DNA of 64,000 bases from contig NZ_OZ007030.1 in assembly GCF_963931595.1 (NCBI RefSeq), forward strand, positions 2,472,481 through 2,536,480. The letters run 5' to 3'. Shown here in pieces: positions 31,772-40,344 of this stretch. Origin of the DNA: an uncultured Subdoligranulum sp. (lineage in GTDB: Bacteria > Bacillota > Clostridia > Oscillospirales > Ruminococcaceae). The notes under the pieces are model-generated. The model searched no databases, had not been told where the DNA came from, and worked only from the letters and a program-made list of their open reading frames with translations. Within the stretch, counting starts at the first letter, position 1, and each line of letters opens with the position of its first letter. Position numbers and translations under genes: made by a program.

Positions 31772-33234
31772 ACCTTTTTCCTCCTGCGCACTACTTCATC
31801 CACGCCCAGCAGCAGGAAGCAGACGGGAATGATGCCGATCATGCAGACCTTGAGCCAGGCCGCCGACGAAGAACTGATGGTCAGATAGTTGTAGTCCAGC
31901 GACTTGCTGCGGATGGAGACGCCGTCCGTCTGGCCGATCATCCAGGACATGCCGTTCATGACGAAGTCCAGGTTGGCGCCGGAGGAGTAGGAGTTGTACA
32001 GATCGTCCAGCAGATAGTCACTGGCCGCCCAGAAGATCCGGCCGCCCGAGGCGTCCTCGACGGAGACTGCCAGCGTGAAGGGACCGTCGGTGTCGCCGTC
32101 CTCCTTGTCGTAGGTGGTCATGGCGTAGCCCGCCGCCTTGGAGAAGGCATCCGACGAGGTCTTGAGCAGCGGCGTCACGGTGGCGCCGCTGGAGGCTTCG
32201 CCCACCGTCAGGCCCTGGGCGATGGGCACGATCACATGGTAGTCGCCCTCGGTGAGGGGATCGGTGATGTCGGAGGATTCAATTTCCGGCATCAGCACGT
32301 AGGGCGCCGCGAAGGCGTAGTAGTCCCGGTTGGGGTCCACCACCACGCCGTCGGTGGCGGTGACGCCGTAGTCGGAAAGCAGCGCCTGCAGGTTGGGCAG
32401 GTCGGCGTCCTTCTGCGGGCCGGAGAGCACCATCAGCTTGCCGCCGTTCTGCACGTAGTCCCGCAGCATGGTGAGCTCCTCGTCGGAGATATCACTGGTG
32501 GGGGCGTTGATGAGCAGCAGGTCACAGTCGTCGGGGATGGCGTCCACGTTGAGCAGCGAGAAGTCCGACACCGTCTCGTAGTTGCTGCGGGTCAGCTCGT
32601 CGGACAACGTGTCCGAGGGGGCAGATTCGCCGTGGCCGCTGAGCAGGTAGACCTGGGGCAGGTCGGTGCTGATCACATAGTCGATGGCCGAGGTGATCTG
32701 ACCCTCGCCGTCAAAGGACTGGGACACCGAACCGCCGCTGTAGTAGTCGCCGGCCTCCACCTGGTAGATCTGGTCGTAGCCGATGTAGCGGTTCTTGTCG
32801 CCGGATTCCACCACCAGCGAGTTGTTGGCCACCGTCTCGTCGGTGTACTGCTGGGCGAAGGTGGGATAGACATCGGGGTCCTTCTTCTCCACATGGATGT
32901 GGTCGGAGAGTTCGGCGTACCGGTCCAGCAGCTTTTCGGTGACGGTATCCTCCTTGCCGGCCTGGCAGATCCAGTAGATGGTCACGTCCTGCTGCAGGTT
33001 GGTGACCACCACCTTGGTGTCGGAGGTGAGGGAGTAGAGCTGGGCGGCCGAGATATCAAACTGGGTCCAGCTGGTGGGCAGCTTGGAGGCCAGCACGTTC
33101 ACCGCGATGAGGATAGCCAGCACCACCAGGCTCATCACGAAGCTGTAGCCGCCCACCCGGGCCGTGCGGGTGGTCAGCGCCTGCCGGTTGCGGGCCAGGG
33201 CGGCCCGCCATTTGGTTTGTAAGCTGTTTTTCAT
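31768..33234 (-). CDS. GldG-like ABC-transporter auxiliary protein
   Basis: This 488-residue protein has one N-terminal and one C-terminal membrane helix (SFVMSLVVLAILIAVNVLAS; WLKVCMIGIIPVCFLLLGV). The large external domain is of the ABC_transp_aux/DUF4350 type: YLLSGHGESAPSDTLSDEL, CDLLLINAPTSDISDEEL, LMVLSGPQKDADLPNL. The C-terminal RRRKKV is a positive-inside anchor. It overlaps both neighbours by 4 nt. In Bacteroidetes GldG works with GldA and GldF in gliding and secretion. In Firmicutes the role is unknown. Confidence 0.9.
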   Translation of the reverse strand: MKNSLQTKWRAALARNRQALTTRTARVGGYSFVMSLVVLAILIAVNVLASKLPTSWTQFDISAAQLYSLTSDTKVVVTNLQQDVTIYWICQAGKEDTVTEKLLDRYAELSDHIHVEKKDPDVYPTFAQQYTDETVANNSLVVESGDKNRYIGYDQIYQVEAGDYYSGGSVSQSFDGEGQITSAIDYVISTDLPQVYLLSGHGESAPSDTLSDELTRSNYETVSDFSLLNVDAIPDDCDLLLINAPTSDISDEELTMLRDYVQNGGKLMVLSGPQKDADLPNLQALLSDYGVTATDGVVVDPNRDYYAFAAPYVLMPEIESSDITDPLTEGDYHVIVPIAQGLTVGEASSGATVTPLLKTSSDAFSKAAGYAMTTYDKEDGDTDGPFTLAVSVEDASGGRIFWAASDYLLDDLYNSYSSGANLDFVMNGMSWMIGQTDGVSIRSKSLDYNYLTISSSSAAWLKVCMIGIIPVCFLLLGVDEVVRRRKKV

Positions 33235-34094
33235 CCGTTATACCTCTTTTTCTCCCAGGATTGTACGCAGAGGAACAGAAAGAACACCGCCACGCTGGCG
33301 TAGTAGACGATGGCGGTCACGTCGAAGACGCCGTTGACGAAGGTGTAGAACCGCTCAAACAGAGACAGTTTGTTCATCAGGTCGGGCAGCAGCGTTTCCA
33401 GGGAATCGGGGCTGACCAGCCAGGTGATGCCCACCGCCGCCACGCAGAGCACCAGAATGATGAGCCCCGCCGCATCGGACCGGGTGAGCTTGCGCACGAT
33501 GAGGGCCAGCAGCGCCGACAGCACCAGCAGCGCCGCCACGTTGAAGGCGGTGGAGGAGATGTAGTCGGCAAGGTTCGCGCTGTAGTAGCAGAACAGCATG
33601 ACCACCACACAGATGCCGGCGGCCATGCCCTGGGATTCGGTGAGGGAGGAGATGAACATGCCGATGGCGATGAGGGCGAGCCCCAGACAGATGAAAGCGA
33701 ACAGCGCGCCGTAGGAGGTGGGCAGGTAGACATCGCCGTAGAGCGAGAAGATGAAGGGATAGATGCAGGCCACGATCATGGGCGCCACAAAGACGACGGC
33801 CATGGCAAAGTACTTGCCCAGCACGATGTCCACCCCGGTGATGGGCAAAAGGGACAGCAGCTGGTCGGTCTTCTGCTTTTTCTCCTCGGCCAGCACCCGC
33901 ATGGTCAGGATGGGCACCAGCGCCACAAAGCCGATGCAGAAGGTGCCCAGGGCATACTCAAAGTTGGCCACGGCCCGGTTGATGTTGTACATCATGGCGC
34001 CGATGCCGATGAATTCCAGCAAAAACGCCCCGAACACATAGGCCAGCAGCCCGTGATAGTAGAGGCTCAGTTCATGTTTAAACACTGCTTTCAT
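33231..34094 (-). CDS. ABC-2-type permease (GldF-like)
   Basis: This 287-residue integral membrane protein has six predicted helices. KHELSLYYHGLLAYVFGAFLL and the cytosolic loop MRVLAEEKKQKTDQLLSLLPI are hallmarks of the GldF/NosY-like ABC-2 permeases, as is the VLGKYFA stretch after it. It overlaps the ATPase gene by 17 nt and GldG by 4 nt, so all four genes form one tightly coupled unit. Confidence 0.92.
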   Translation of the reverse strand: MKAVFKHELSLYYHGLLAYVFGAFLLEFIGIGAMMYNINRAVANFEYALGTFCIGFVALVPILTMRVLAEEKKQKTDQLLSLLPITGVDIVLGKYFAMAVVFVAPMIVACIYPFIFSLYGDVYLPTSYGALFAFICLGLALIAIGMFISSLTESQGMAAGICVVVMLFCYYSANLADYISSTAFNVAALLVLSALLALIVRKLTRSDAAGLIILVLCVAAVGITWLVSPDSLETLLPDLMNKLSLFERFYTFVNGVFDVTAIVYYASVAVFFLFLCVQSWEKKRYNG

Positions 34095-35226
34095 GGGCTG
34101 TCGCCTCCTTTCCGGACGGTTCGTCCTCGGTCAGTTCAATGAAGATGTTTTCAAGATCCGCCTTGATGGGGGTCATCTGGAGCAGCGCGCAGCCCGCCCC
34201 CGCAAAGGCGAAGAAGACCGCGCGGCAGGCAGCCGCCGGGTCGCCGGCCAGCGTCAGGGTGGCCTGGCAGACCGCCGGGGCCTCGGGTTCTGCGGCCAGC
34301 GCGGCGCCGGGCAGTTCCGCGGGAGCCGCCAGGGTGGTCTCGCCGTCCTCCGGCGGGATTTCGGCGGAGGGCTCGGCGTTTTCGGCGAGAGCCGCTTCGG
34401 GTTCCGCCGGGGTCTCGGGTTCCGCGGCGGGCGCGGCGGGCAGCGCGGGCTGGGGCACCGCGTCCACCGTGTAGGAGGCCACCGCTTTGGTGCCGTCCAG
34501 GATGGAGCGGAGCTGCTCCTCGCCGCATTCCGCCGTAATGGTCAGGCGGTTGTTCTCGGCCAGGCGGCGCTCCAGGTTCTGGGGCGTGTCAAAGGCCACC
34601 AGCTTGCCGTGGGCGATGATCAGCACGCTCTCGCAGATGGCCTGCACCTCGCTGAGGATGTGGGAACTCAGAATGACGGTATGCTTTTGCCCCAGCTGCC
34701 GAATCAGGTCGCGGATCTCGATGATCTGCAAGGGATCCAGGCCCACCGTGGGCTCGTCCAGGATGATGTACCGCGGATTGCCCAGCAGCGCCTGGGCAAT
34801 GCCCACACGCTGCCGGTAGCCCTTGGACAGGTTGCGGATCAGCCGCTCCTGCATCTGGGTCAGGCCGGCCTCCCCGATGACCCGGTCTACCTCGCCGGGG
34901 ATCTCCTTGCCCGCAATGCCCTTGGCCTCCGCCACAAAGCGCAGATACTCCCGGGGCGTCTCGTCGGTGTAGAGCGGCGGGATCTCCGGCAGGTAGCCGA
35001 TGCACTGCTTGGCCTGCCGCGCCTGCTCGAAGATGTCGTACCCGTCGATCTTCACCTCACCGGACGTGGCCGCCAGGCACCCCGTCATGATGTTCATCGT
35101 CGTGGATTTGCCGGCACCGTTGGGACCCAGAAAGCCGTAGATATGGCCCTCCCCGATGGTGAAGGAAATGTCGTCCACCGCCGTGAAGTCGCCGTACCGT
35201 TTGGTCAGGTGTTCCACCGTTATCAT
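34078..35226 (-). CDS. ABC-transporter ATPase with Pro/Ala/Glu-rich insertion (GldA-like)
   Basis: This 382-residue ATPase has Walker A GPNGAGKST, Q-loop GYLPEIPPLY, signature LSKGYRQR, Walker B YIILDEPTVGLDP and H-loop SSHILSE. After residue 235 the usual C-terminal domain is interrupted by about 65 residues of Pro/Ala/Glu-rich low complexity (roughly residues 258-323, coded near 34260-34455). The domain resumes at CQATLTLAGDP. It ends with the ENIFIELTEDE expected for the family, so the ends are intact and the insert is extra. GGGGGAG precedes the ATG. First gene of the Gld-like operon. Confidence 0.92.
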   Translation of the reverse strand: MITVEHLTKRYGDFTAVDDISFTIGEGHIYGFLGPNGAGKSTTMNIMTGCLAATSGEVKIDGYDIFEQARQAKQCIGYLPEIPPLYTDETPREYLRFVAEAKGIAGKEIPGEVDRVIGEAGLTQMQERLIRNLSKGYRQRVGIAQALLGNPRYIILDEPTVGLDPLQIIEIRDLIRQLGQKHTVILSSHILSEVQAICESVLIIAHGKLVAFDTPQNLERRLAENNRLTITAECGEEQLRSILDGTKAVASYTVDAVPQPALPAAPAAEPETPAEPEAALAENAEPSAEIPPEDGETTLAAPAELPGAALAAEPEAPAVCQATLTLAGDPAAACRAVFFAFAGAGCALLQMTPIKADLENIFIELTEDEPSGKEATAHESSV

Positions 35227-35408
35227 AGAAAAATGTCTCCCCCTTTACACGGTTTTATCGTTATTGTAGGCTCCAATCGTAACAAAGTGCTGAAAATATT
35301 GTGTCAACTTTGTGGAAACTGCCCTGTTTTTGCGCCGGAATCCGCCCTTTTGGCCCCAAAACGCCCCCGGACAGCCCTTTGCCGCCCGCCGGAGGGCGAC
35401 AACCGGGG

Positions 35409-35437
35409 TTGACAGGCTTGTGTACTATGGGTATAAT
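35409..35437 (+). promoter_or_regulatory. Consensus promoter of the GntR-ABC operon
   Basis: TTGACA at 35409 and TATAAT at 35432 are 17 nt apart, a perfect sigma-70/SigA promoter, 34 nt before the ATG. On the other strand, TTGACA near 35309 may serve the Gld-like operon, but no good -10 is correctly spaced. Confidence 0.92.
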
Positions 35438-35470
35438 ACACTCAAACGACACGGAAAGGCAGGTGATCCC

Positions 35471-35848
35471 ATGGTCAGTTTCAGCGGGCTGCGGTTCCAC
35501 GACCGCGCGCCCGTCTATCAGCAGATCGCGGAGTACCTCAAACGGCAGATCCTGCTGGGCACCGTCCAGGACGGCGACCCCATGCCCAGCCGCCGGGAGC
35601 TGGCGGCCCAGACCGGCATCAACCCCAACACCGCACAGAAGGCCTACCGCCTGATGACCGAGGAGGGCTACCTCTACACCGACGGCAACAACGGCAGCGT
35701 GGTGCGGCTGACGCCGGCGCTGCGGGGGGCCATCGAGGAGGAGCTGACCCGGGGGCTGGTGCAGCGGTTTGTGGACGAGGCCAAGGAAAACCAGCTCAGC
35801 TACAAGAAGGTGATCGCCCTGGTGAGCGAGCTGTGGGGCGACGAATGA
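35471..35848 (+). CDS. GntR-family (YtrA-type) transcriptional repressor
   Basis: This 125-residue short GntR regulator has a winged helix RAPVYQQIAEYLKRQILLGT...MPSRRELAAQTGINPNTAQKAYRLM and a small helical tail without a ligand-binding domain, as in Bacillus YtrA. Such proteins sit first in operons with ABC exporters and respond to envelope stress or antibiotics. The ATG at 35471 was chosen because the perfect promoter at 35409 excludes the longer frame. A palindrome GTATTA-N6-TAATAC follows the gene, at the start of the ABC genes. Confidence 0.92.
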   Translation: MVSFSGLRFHDRAPVYQQIAEYLKRQILLGTVQDGDPMPSRRELAAQTGINPNTAQKAYRLMTEEGYLYTDGNNGSVVRLTPALRGAIEEELTRGLVQRFVDEAKENQLSYKKVIALVSELWGDE

Positions 35849-35853
35849 TTTTT

Positions 35854-35882
35854 TTGCGGCATGTGTATTAGTCAAGTAATAC
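35854..35882 (+). promoter_or_regulatory. Internal promoter with overlapping palindromic operator
   Basis: GTATTA and TAATAC (35865-35882) are separated by GTCAAG. TTGCGG at 35854 lies 17 nt upstream of TAATAC, which could serve as a -10. This looks like a GntR binding site placed over a second promoter of the ABC genes. Confidence 0.5.
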
Positions 35883-35915
35883 GCTTGCCGGACAACGAGA
35901 AAAGGAGTATTGGGT

Positions 35916-36698
35916 ATGAGACAGATTCTTTCGCTGGCCGGGTGGAACTGGCGGCTGGCCCGCCGGGCCTACGGCATCCTGTGTGCCGCCTTTGCGGCGG
36001 AACAGCTGGCCGTGCTGCTGTGGCAGGCCTCCCGGCCCCAGATGCTGGGCATGGGGCTGGCCGCCTGCTATGAGGAAGGCATGCAGCTCTGGGTGTTCCT
36101 GCTGGTCTTTCTGCTGGCGGGGCTGCTGGCCGGGCCCGCCGTCAACGACTGGAAGCGCTCCAAGTGCAGCTACACCTGGCTGACGCTGCCCATGCCCCCC
36201 GCCGCCCGGCTGGCCGCCCAGGTGCTCACCGCCGCTGTGCTGCAGCTGGGGGTGGCGGCACTGCAGGTAGTGCTCTACATTATTTACTTTTTCCCGGTGC
36301 AGGCTATGGATTCCGCCCGGTCTCTCGAAAAACTGGGCGCCGCCATGCCCGCCCAGAGCCTTTACGAGCAGGTGCTGCTCAGCGATTCCATCTACTGGCT
36401 GCTGCCCCGGAATCCCTTGCAGCTGGCCCTGCTGGTGGTGACGCTGCTGGCCGCCGCCCTGCTGCTGACCTGCGTGCGGCTCCACCGGGGCTGGCGCCGG
36501 GGTGCGGCGGTGGTTATCGGGGCGGTGTGCGGCGTATGCTGCCTGACGCTGCTGCGGAGCGAACAGTATTACATCCAGTTCGGCTTCAACGAAAGCCTGG
36601 GCCGGGATCTCTCCCGGACCGTCCCGGTGCTGGTGGTGCTGGTGGTGTTCAGCCTGTGGTGGGCGCTGCGGGCCATCCGCCGCGCCGAACCGGCCTGA
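35916..36698 (+). CDS. Putative ABC permease, six-helix membrane protein
   Basis: This 260-residue hydrophobic protein of about six helices begins RQILSLAGWNWRLARRAYG. The short cytosolic stretch NDWKRSKCSYTWLTLPMPPAARLAAQ resembles the coupling region of ABC-2 permeases such as YtrC/YtrD, and the C-terminus ends WWALRAIRRAEPA. I could not match it to a named family. Its place between a YtrA-like regulator and, two genes on, an ABC ATPase makes a permease role likely. AAAGGAG lies 8 nt before the ATG. Confidence 0.75.
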   Translation: MRQILSLAGWNWRLARRAYGILCAAFAAEQLAVLLWQASRPQMLGMGLAACYEEGMQLWVFLLVFLLAGLLAGPAVNDWKRSKCSYTWLTLPMPPAARLAAQVLTAAVLQLGVAALQVVLYIIYFFPVQAMDSARSLEKLGAAMPAQSLYEQVLLSDSIYWLLPRNPLQLALLVVTLLAAALLLTCVRLHRGWRRGAAVVIGAVCGVCCLTLLRSEQYYIQFGFNESLGRDLSRTVPVLVVLVVFSLWWALRAIRRAEPA

Positions 36699-36712
36699 AA
36701 GGAGGGGTCTGT

Positions 36713-38125
36713 ATGCCCAAAACCAACCGATTCCGCCGCACCTTTCTCGCCCTGGGCGCGCTGGCCCTGGCCCTGCTGGCGGCCGGCACGATCTGGCTGC
36801 GGCTGGGCTGGCGGGCCGTGGACGTGACGCTGGAGGACCTGGCCGGGGACCCCGCCGCCCTGCGGGGATTCACCCTGAACGGCCGGATCAACTGGAACCA
36901 TCTGACGGACAGCCTGCATTTTTCGCTGCATGACGGCTATCTGGACACCGCCATGGTCTTCGGCGACGGGGAGGCCCCCTTCCTCAACCGGCCCATCGTG
37001 AACACCGACCAGACCTACGCCATCGCCACGGCGGAGCGGGCCGGCGCCGACCGCGGCGCCAGCGAGGTGCCCCAGTTCAGCGCGGGCCCCCGCACGCTGC
37101 AGACGGTGGCCACCCGGCTGGACCGGATGTACACCCTGAAGGTGCAGTTTCCCGGCGCGGAGGAGCGGTATGTTCGGATCTCCGCCGGGGAGTACACGTT
37201 GGAGGACCCGGTGATGGTGGAGAGCTGGGTCACCGACCACCCCTACGAGCTGGATTACCGCTACGACTTTGACTGGAACGACCCCGACGACGACGCCCGG
37301 GCCAGCTGGCCGGACAGCGTGGTGGACATGCGTCCCTTTGCGCTGGACGGGGTGCCGGTGGTCTGCTGGGAGCAGGACTATCTGGGCCGGGCGCCGGGGC
37401 TCTACCGGATGTACGGCCTGACCACCGAAGAAATTGCCGCCCTGCCCCGGGACGGCACCCGCGGCGGGGAGGAGATCCTCTGCGGCTCCACCGAGTTCGG
37501 CACGCTGGAGCCCTTCTACTGCCCCGAGGACGCCGTGCACGCCCTGACCGGCGCGGCCATGGCGGACGGGTACTCGCTGCTGCTCTATCTGGACGCCGAC
37601 AACACGGTGTGGGCCGACCTGGTGGACGGGGACGGCAACCGCACCGACCACCGGCAGGTGACCAGCCTGCCCGCGTCGGATGTCTACGGCGCCGAGGTGA
37701 AGGTCCGCACTACCGACCGGGATGCCGTAGTGAGCCTGTACAGCAAGGACCTTGGCCCGGCTGTGACGGAAGAGCGCACTTCCAAACTGGCGGCGCTCCG
37801 GGCGGAGGACGGCCAGTTCACCATCGTTCACTGTGAGGATCAGGACCCCGCCAACACCGCCGCGGCGGCGGTGCTCAACGCCGAGGGCAATGCCCTGCTG
37901 CTGGGCTGGTACCACTACACTTCGCTGCCCGCCCCCGATGTGGGCAACCCGCCGGATGACGGCATCCTGCTGGAAGTCCGGCCGCTGGCGGGCGGCACCC
38001 GCTACCAGGGCCTGCTGCACACCGGCACCGAACGGGACTGGGGCCAATACTACGACGGGTACAGCTACCAGCAGAAGACCCGCTACCTGACCTTTGACCC
38101 GCTGGAAGGAGGTTTCCTCGCATGA
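36713..38125 (+). CDS. Membrane-anchored extracytoplasmic protein, first of a tandem paralogous pair
   Basis: This 470-residue protein of unknown function has one N-terminal helix (RTFLALGALALALLAAGTIWL) and no lipobox, so it is a signal anchor or cleaved export signal. The rest is soluble. It shares long blocks with the next protein: GFTLNGRINW versus GFTLSGQIAW, VCWEQDYLGRAPGLYRMYGL versus VCWEQDTLGRVPGLYRAKGL, STEFGTLEPFYCPEDA in both, and ERDWGQYY versus ERDWARFY. GGAGGGG precedes the ATG at 36713; the long upstream frame overlaps the permease. Coupled to its paralogue by a 4-nt overlap. Confidence 0.8.
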   Translation: MPKTNRFRRTFLALGALALALLAAGTIWLRLGWRAVDVTLEDLAGDPAALRGFTLNGRINWNHLTDSLHFSLHDGYLDTAMVFGDGEAPFLNRPIVNTDQTYAIATAERAGADRGASEVPQFSAGPRTLQTVATRLDRMYTLKVQFPGAEERYVRISAGEYTLEDPVMVESWVTDHPYELDYRYDFDWNDPDDDARASWPDSVVDMRPFALDGVPVVCWEQDYLGRAPGLYRMYGLTTEEIAALPRDGTRGGEEILCGSTEFGTLEPFYCPEDAVHALTGAAMADGYSLLLYLDADNTVWADLVDGDGNRTDHRQVTSLPASDVYGAEVKVRTTDRDAVVSLYSKDLGPAVTEERTSKLAALRAEDGQFTIVHCEDQDPANTAAAAVLNAEGNALLLGWYHYTSLPAPDVGNPPDDGILLEVRPLAGGTRYQGLLHTGTERDWGQYYDGYSYQQKTRYLTFDPLEGGFLA

Positions 38126-39537
38126 AAAACGGGCAGAAACGTTTTCACCCCCTGGCGAGGCTGGCGGTGCTCACCGCCGCGGCGCTGGCGGCGGTGGGCG
38201 GGGCATCCCTTTGGCTGCAGAGCGGCTGGCGGGCCATCACCCCCACGCTGCAGGACCAGATCGCCGACGCCTCGGAGCTTACGGGCTTCACCCTGTCGGG
38301 GCAGATCGCCTGGCGCGGCGGGTATGACCTGCTCCACTTCACATTGCAGGACGGCGCCATCCGGGCCAGCATGGAGCTGGACGCCCCCTACCGCGCCGTG
38401 GAGCAGGGGCTGCGTCCCTGGTACCTGGTGAGCCGCAGCTATGTGGCGCCGCCCCAGGACCGGGACACCCTCAACGCCGCGGCCACCTTCACGGGGTCGG
38501 GCTCGGACGGCAGCAAGATTCTCTCGGTGCCGGTGGAGCGGGTGCTGCGGATGTACACTTTGCAGCTGCCCGACAATACCGTCATCCGGCTGGCTGCCGG
38601 GGAAACCGACGCCGACACCTACGCCACCGCCTCGGCCATTGTGCGCCCCGACACGGTGTGGGTGAGCGAGCTGGACGGCGGCTACGACTTCCACTGGAAC
38701 GGCGCCGGCATGGAAACCGAGACCGCCTGGTCCTTCGACCCCACCGGGGGCAGTTGCTTTGCGCTGGGCGCCGGGTACGGCGTCTGCTGGGAGCAGGACA
38801 CCCTGGGCCGGGTGCCGGGGCTCTACCGGGCGAAGGGGCTGACGCTGGACGAGGTCGCTGCCCTGCCCCGGGACGGGCTGGTCCGTGACCGGGAGGTGCT
38901 CTGCGCCTCCACCGAATTCGGCACGCTGGAGCCCTTCTACTGCCCCGAGGACGCCCAGGAGGCGCTGGCCGGGGCATCCATGGCGGACGGGTCCACGCTG
39001 CTCCTCTACCGCACGGCGGAGAACATGCTCTGCGCCGACCTGGTGAACGCGGCGGGCAGCTGCACCGATCACCGGGAGCTGGGCGAGGCGGAGGACTGGT
39101 CGGACATTCTTCCGGCCACCACGAGACTGCTGCCCCGCACCACTGACAGCGAAGCCTTCCTGACCATCACAGCGGAAGACGGCTGGCTGGTGCTGCTGCG
39201 GGCGGAGAACGGAAAATTCACGCTGGCAAAGCTGATGGAGGACGACATTTTCCTGCGGCCCGACGCGGTGGCGCTGAACGAAGCCGGGGACAAGATGCTG
39301 CTGGCCAAGAGCGAGTATGTCTATAACATCGGCGGCAGCGCCACGCTGCGCTCCCCCACCGAGGACTCCATCGAGCTGCGGGTGGTGGAGCTGGACAGCG
39401 GCCATGTGACCTACATCGGCAAACTGCAGACCGGCGCCGAGCGGGACTGGGCGCGCTTTTACACCACCCGCAACCTGCACGACGACCGCTACATCACCTT
39501 TGACACACTGCAAAAGGACGGAGGACTGCTGCCATGA
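38122..39537 (+). CDS. Membrane-anchored extracytoplasmic protein, second of the tandem pair
   Basis: This 471-residue protein has an N-terminal export helix (LARLAVLTAAALAAVGGASLWL) and a large external domain, paralogous to the preceding protein over its whole length. The central block LCASTEFGTLEPFYCPEDAQ is nearly identical. Paired cysteines (VCWEQD, LCASTE, FYCPED) are kept in both, suggesting conserved disulfides or a binding site. It overlaps the ATPase gene by 4 nt. A sensor or substrate-presenting role for the ABC system is an inference from position. Confidence 0.8.
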   Translation: MKNGQKRFHPLARLAVLTAAALAAVGGASLWLQSGWRAITPTLQDQIADASELTGFTLSGQIAWRGGYDLLHFTLQDGAIRASMELDAPYRAVEQGLRPWYLVSRSYVAPPQDRDTLNAAATFTGSGSDGSKILSVPVERVLRMYTLQLPDNTVIRLAAGETDADTYATASAIVRPDTVWVSELDGGYDFHWNGAGMETETAWSFDPTGGSCFALGAGYGVCWEQDTLGRVPGLYRAKGLTLDEVAALPRDGLVRDREVLCASTEFGTLEPFYCPEDAQEALAGASMADGSTLLLYRTAENMLCADLVNAAGSCTDHRELGEAEDWSDILPATTRLLPRTTDSEAFLTITAEDGWLVLLRAENGKFTLAKLMEDDIFLRPDAVALNEAGDKMLLAKSEYVYNIGGSATLRSPTEDSIELRVVELDSGHVTYIGKLQTGAERDWARFYTTRNLHDDRYITFDTLQKDGGLLP

Positions 39538-40262
39538 TCGAAGTAAAGAATCTGCGGAAAACCTACCGCAAACACGGGGCCGAGGTGGGCCTGCTGGGTG
39601 CGGATTTCACGGTGCCGGAGGGCCAGATCGTGGGCATTCTGGGGGAAAACGGCGCCGGCAAGACCACCCTTTTGCGCTCCATGGCAGGGCTTCTGCCCGC
39701 CAAAGGGGAGGCACTTTTTGACGGCAAGCCCGCAGCGGCCCAGTATGAGCGGATCAGCTACATCACCGGCGAGGGCAGCTACTACCCCACCCTGACGGCG
39801 GCGGAGTACGGCGCCATGCTGGCCGACCTGAACCCCGCCTTCGACGAGGTGCGGTACAAAGAATTTCTCGACTTTTTCAGCCTTTCGGGCCGGGACGTGA
39901 TCGGGCATCTCTCCACGGGGCAGAAGGCCCGGGTGGAGCTGGCCGCCGGCTTTGCCAAGCACGCCGACTACTACCTGATGGACGAGCCGTTTTTGGGCAA
40001 GGACCCCTTCACCCGGAAGGATTTCCTCAAGCTGATGAGCGGCACGCTGCGGGGCGGCGAGACCATCCTGCTGACCACCCATTACCTGGAGGACGTGGAG
40101 CATTTCCTCGACCGGGCCATCATCGTACACGCCGGGCGCATCGCCGAGGACGTGCTGGTGGAGGAACTCCACGAGGCCGGGGACACCCTGCTGACCCGCA
40201 TGGCCAAGGCCTGCGGCTGGGACCCCCAGCACTATCTGCAATTCGGGCAGCACGACGCCTGA
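39534..40262 (+). CDS. ABC-transporter ATP-binding protein (YtrB/CcmA-like)
   Basis: This 242-residue ATPase has Walker A GENGAGKTT, signature LSTGQKARVEL, Walker B YYLMDEPFLGKDPF and H-loop TTHYLEDVEH. The D-loop region reads GKDP rather than GLDP, as seen in YtrB-type exporters. The C-terminus is short, with no extra domain. It is the last gene of the operon GntR, permease, two exported paralogues, ATPase, each joined by overlaps or short gaps. The likely job is ATP-driven export or envelope remodelling under the GntR regulator. Confidence 0.92.
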   Translation: MIEVKNLRKTYRKHGAEVGLLGADFTVPEGQIVGILGENGAGKTTLLRSMAGLLPAKGEALFDGKPAAAQYERISYITGEGSYYPTLTAAEYGAMLADLNPAFDEVRYKEFLDFFSLSGRDVIGHLSTGQKARVELAAGFAKHADYYLMDEPFLGKDPFTRKDFLKLMSGTLRGGETILLTTHYLEDVEHFLDRAIIVHAGRIAEDVLVEELHEAGDTLLTRMAKACGWDPQHYLQFGQHDA

Positions 40263-40274
40263 ACTTTCCTGAAT

Positions 40275-40321
40275 ACGCAAAACCCCGCCCCGCGCTGAAA
40301 TGCGCGGGGCGGGGTTGTTTT
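40275..40321. terminator. Bidirectional terminator
   Basis: AACCCCGCCCCGCGC and GCGCGGGGCGGGGTT form a perfect long stem, with A and T runs on both sides. It serves the ABC operon and the convergent surface-protein gene. Confidence 0.93.
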
Positions 40322-40344
40322 ATGGCGGATTCAGATACGCCGGT

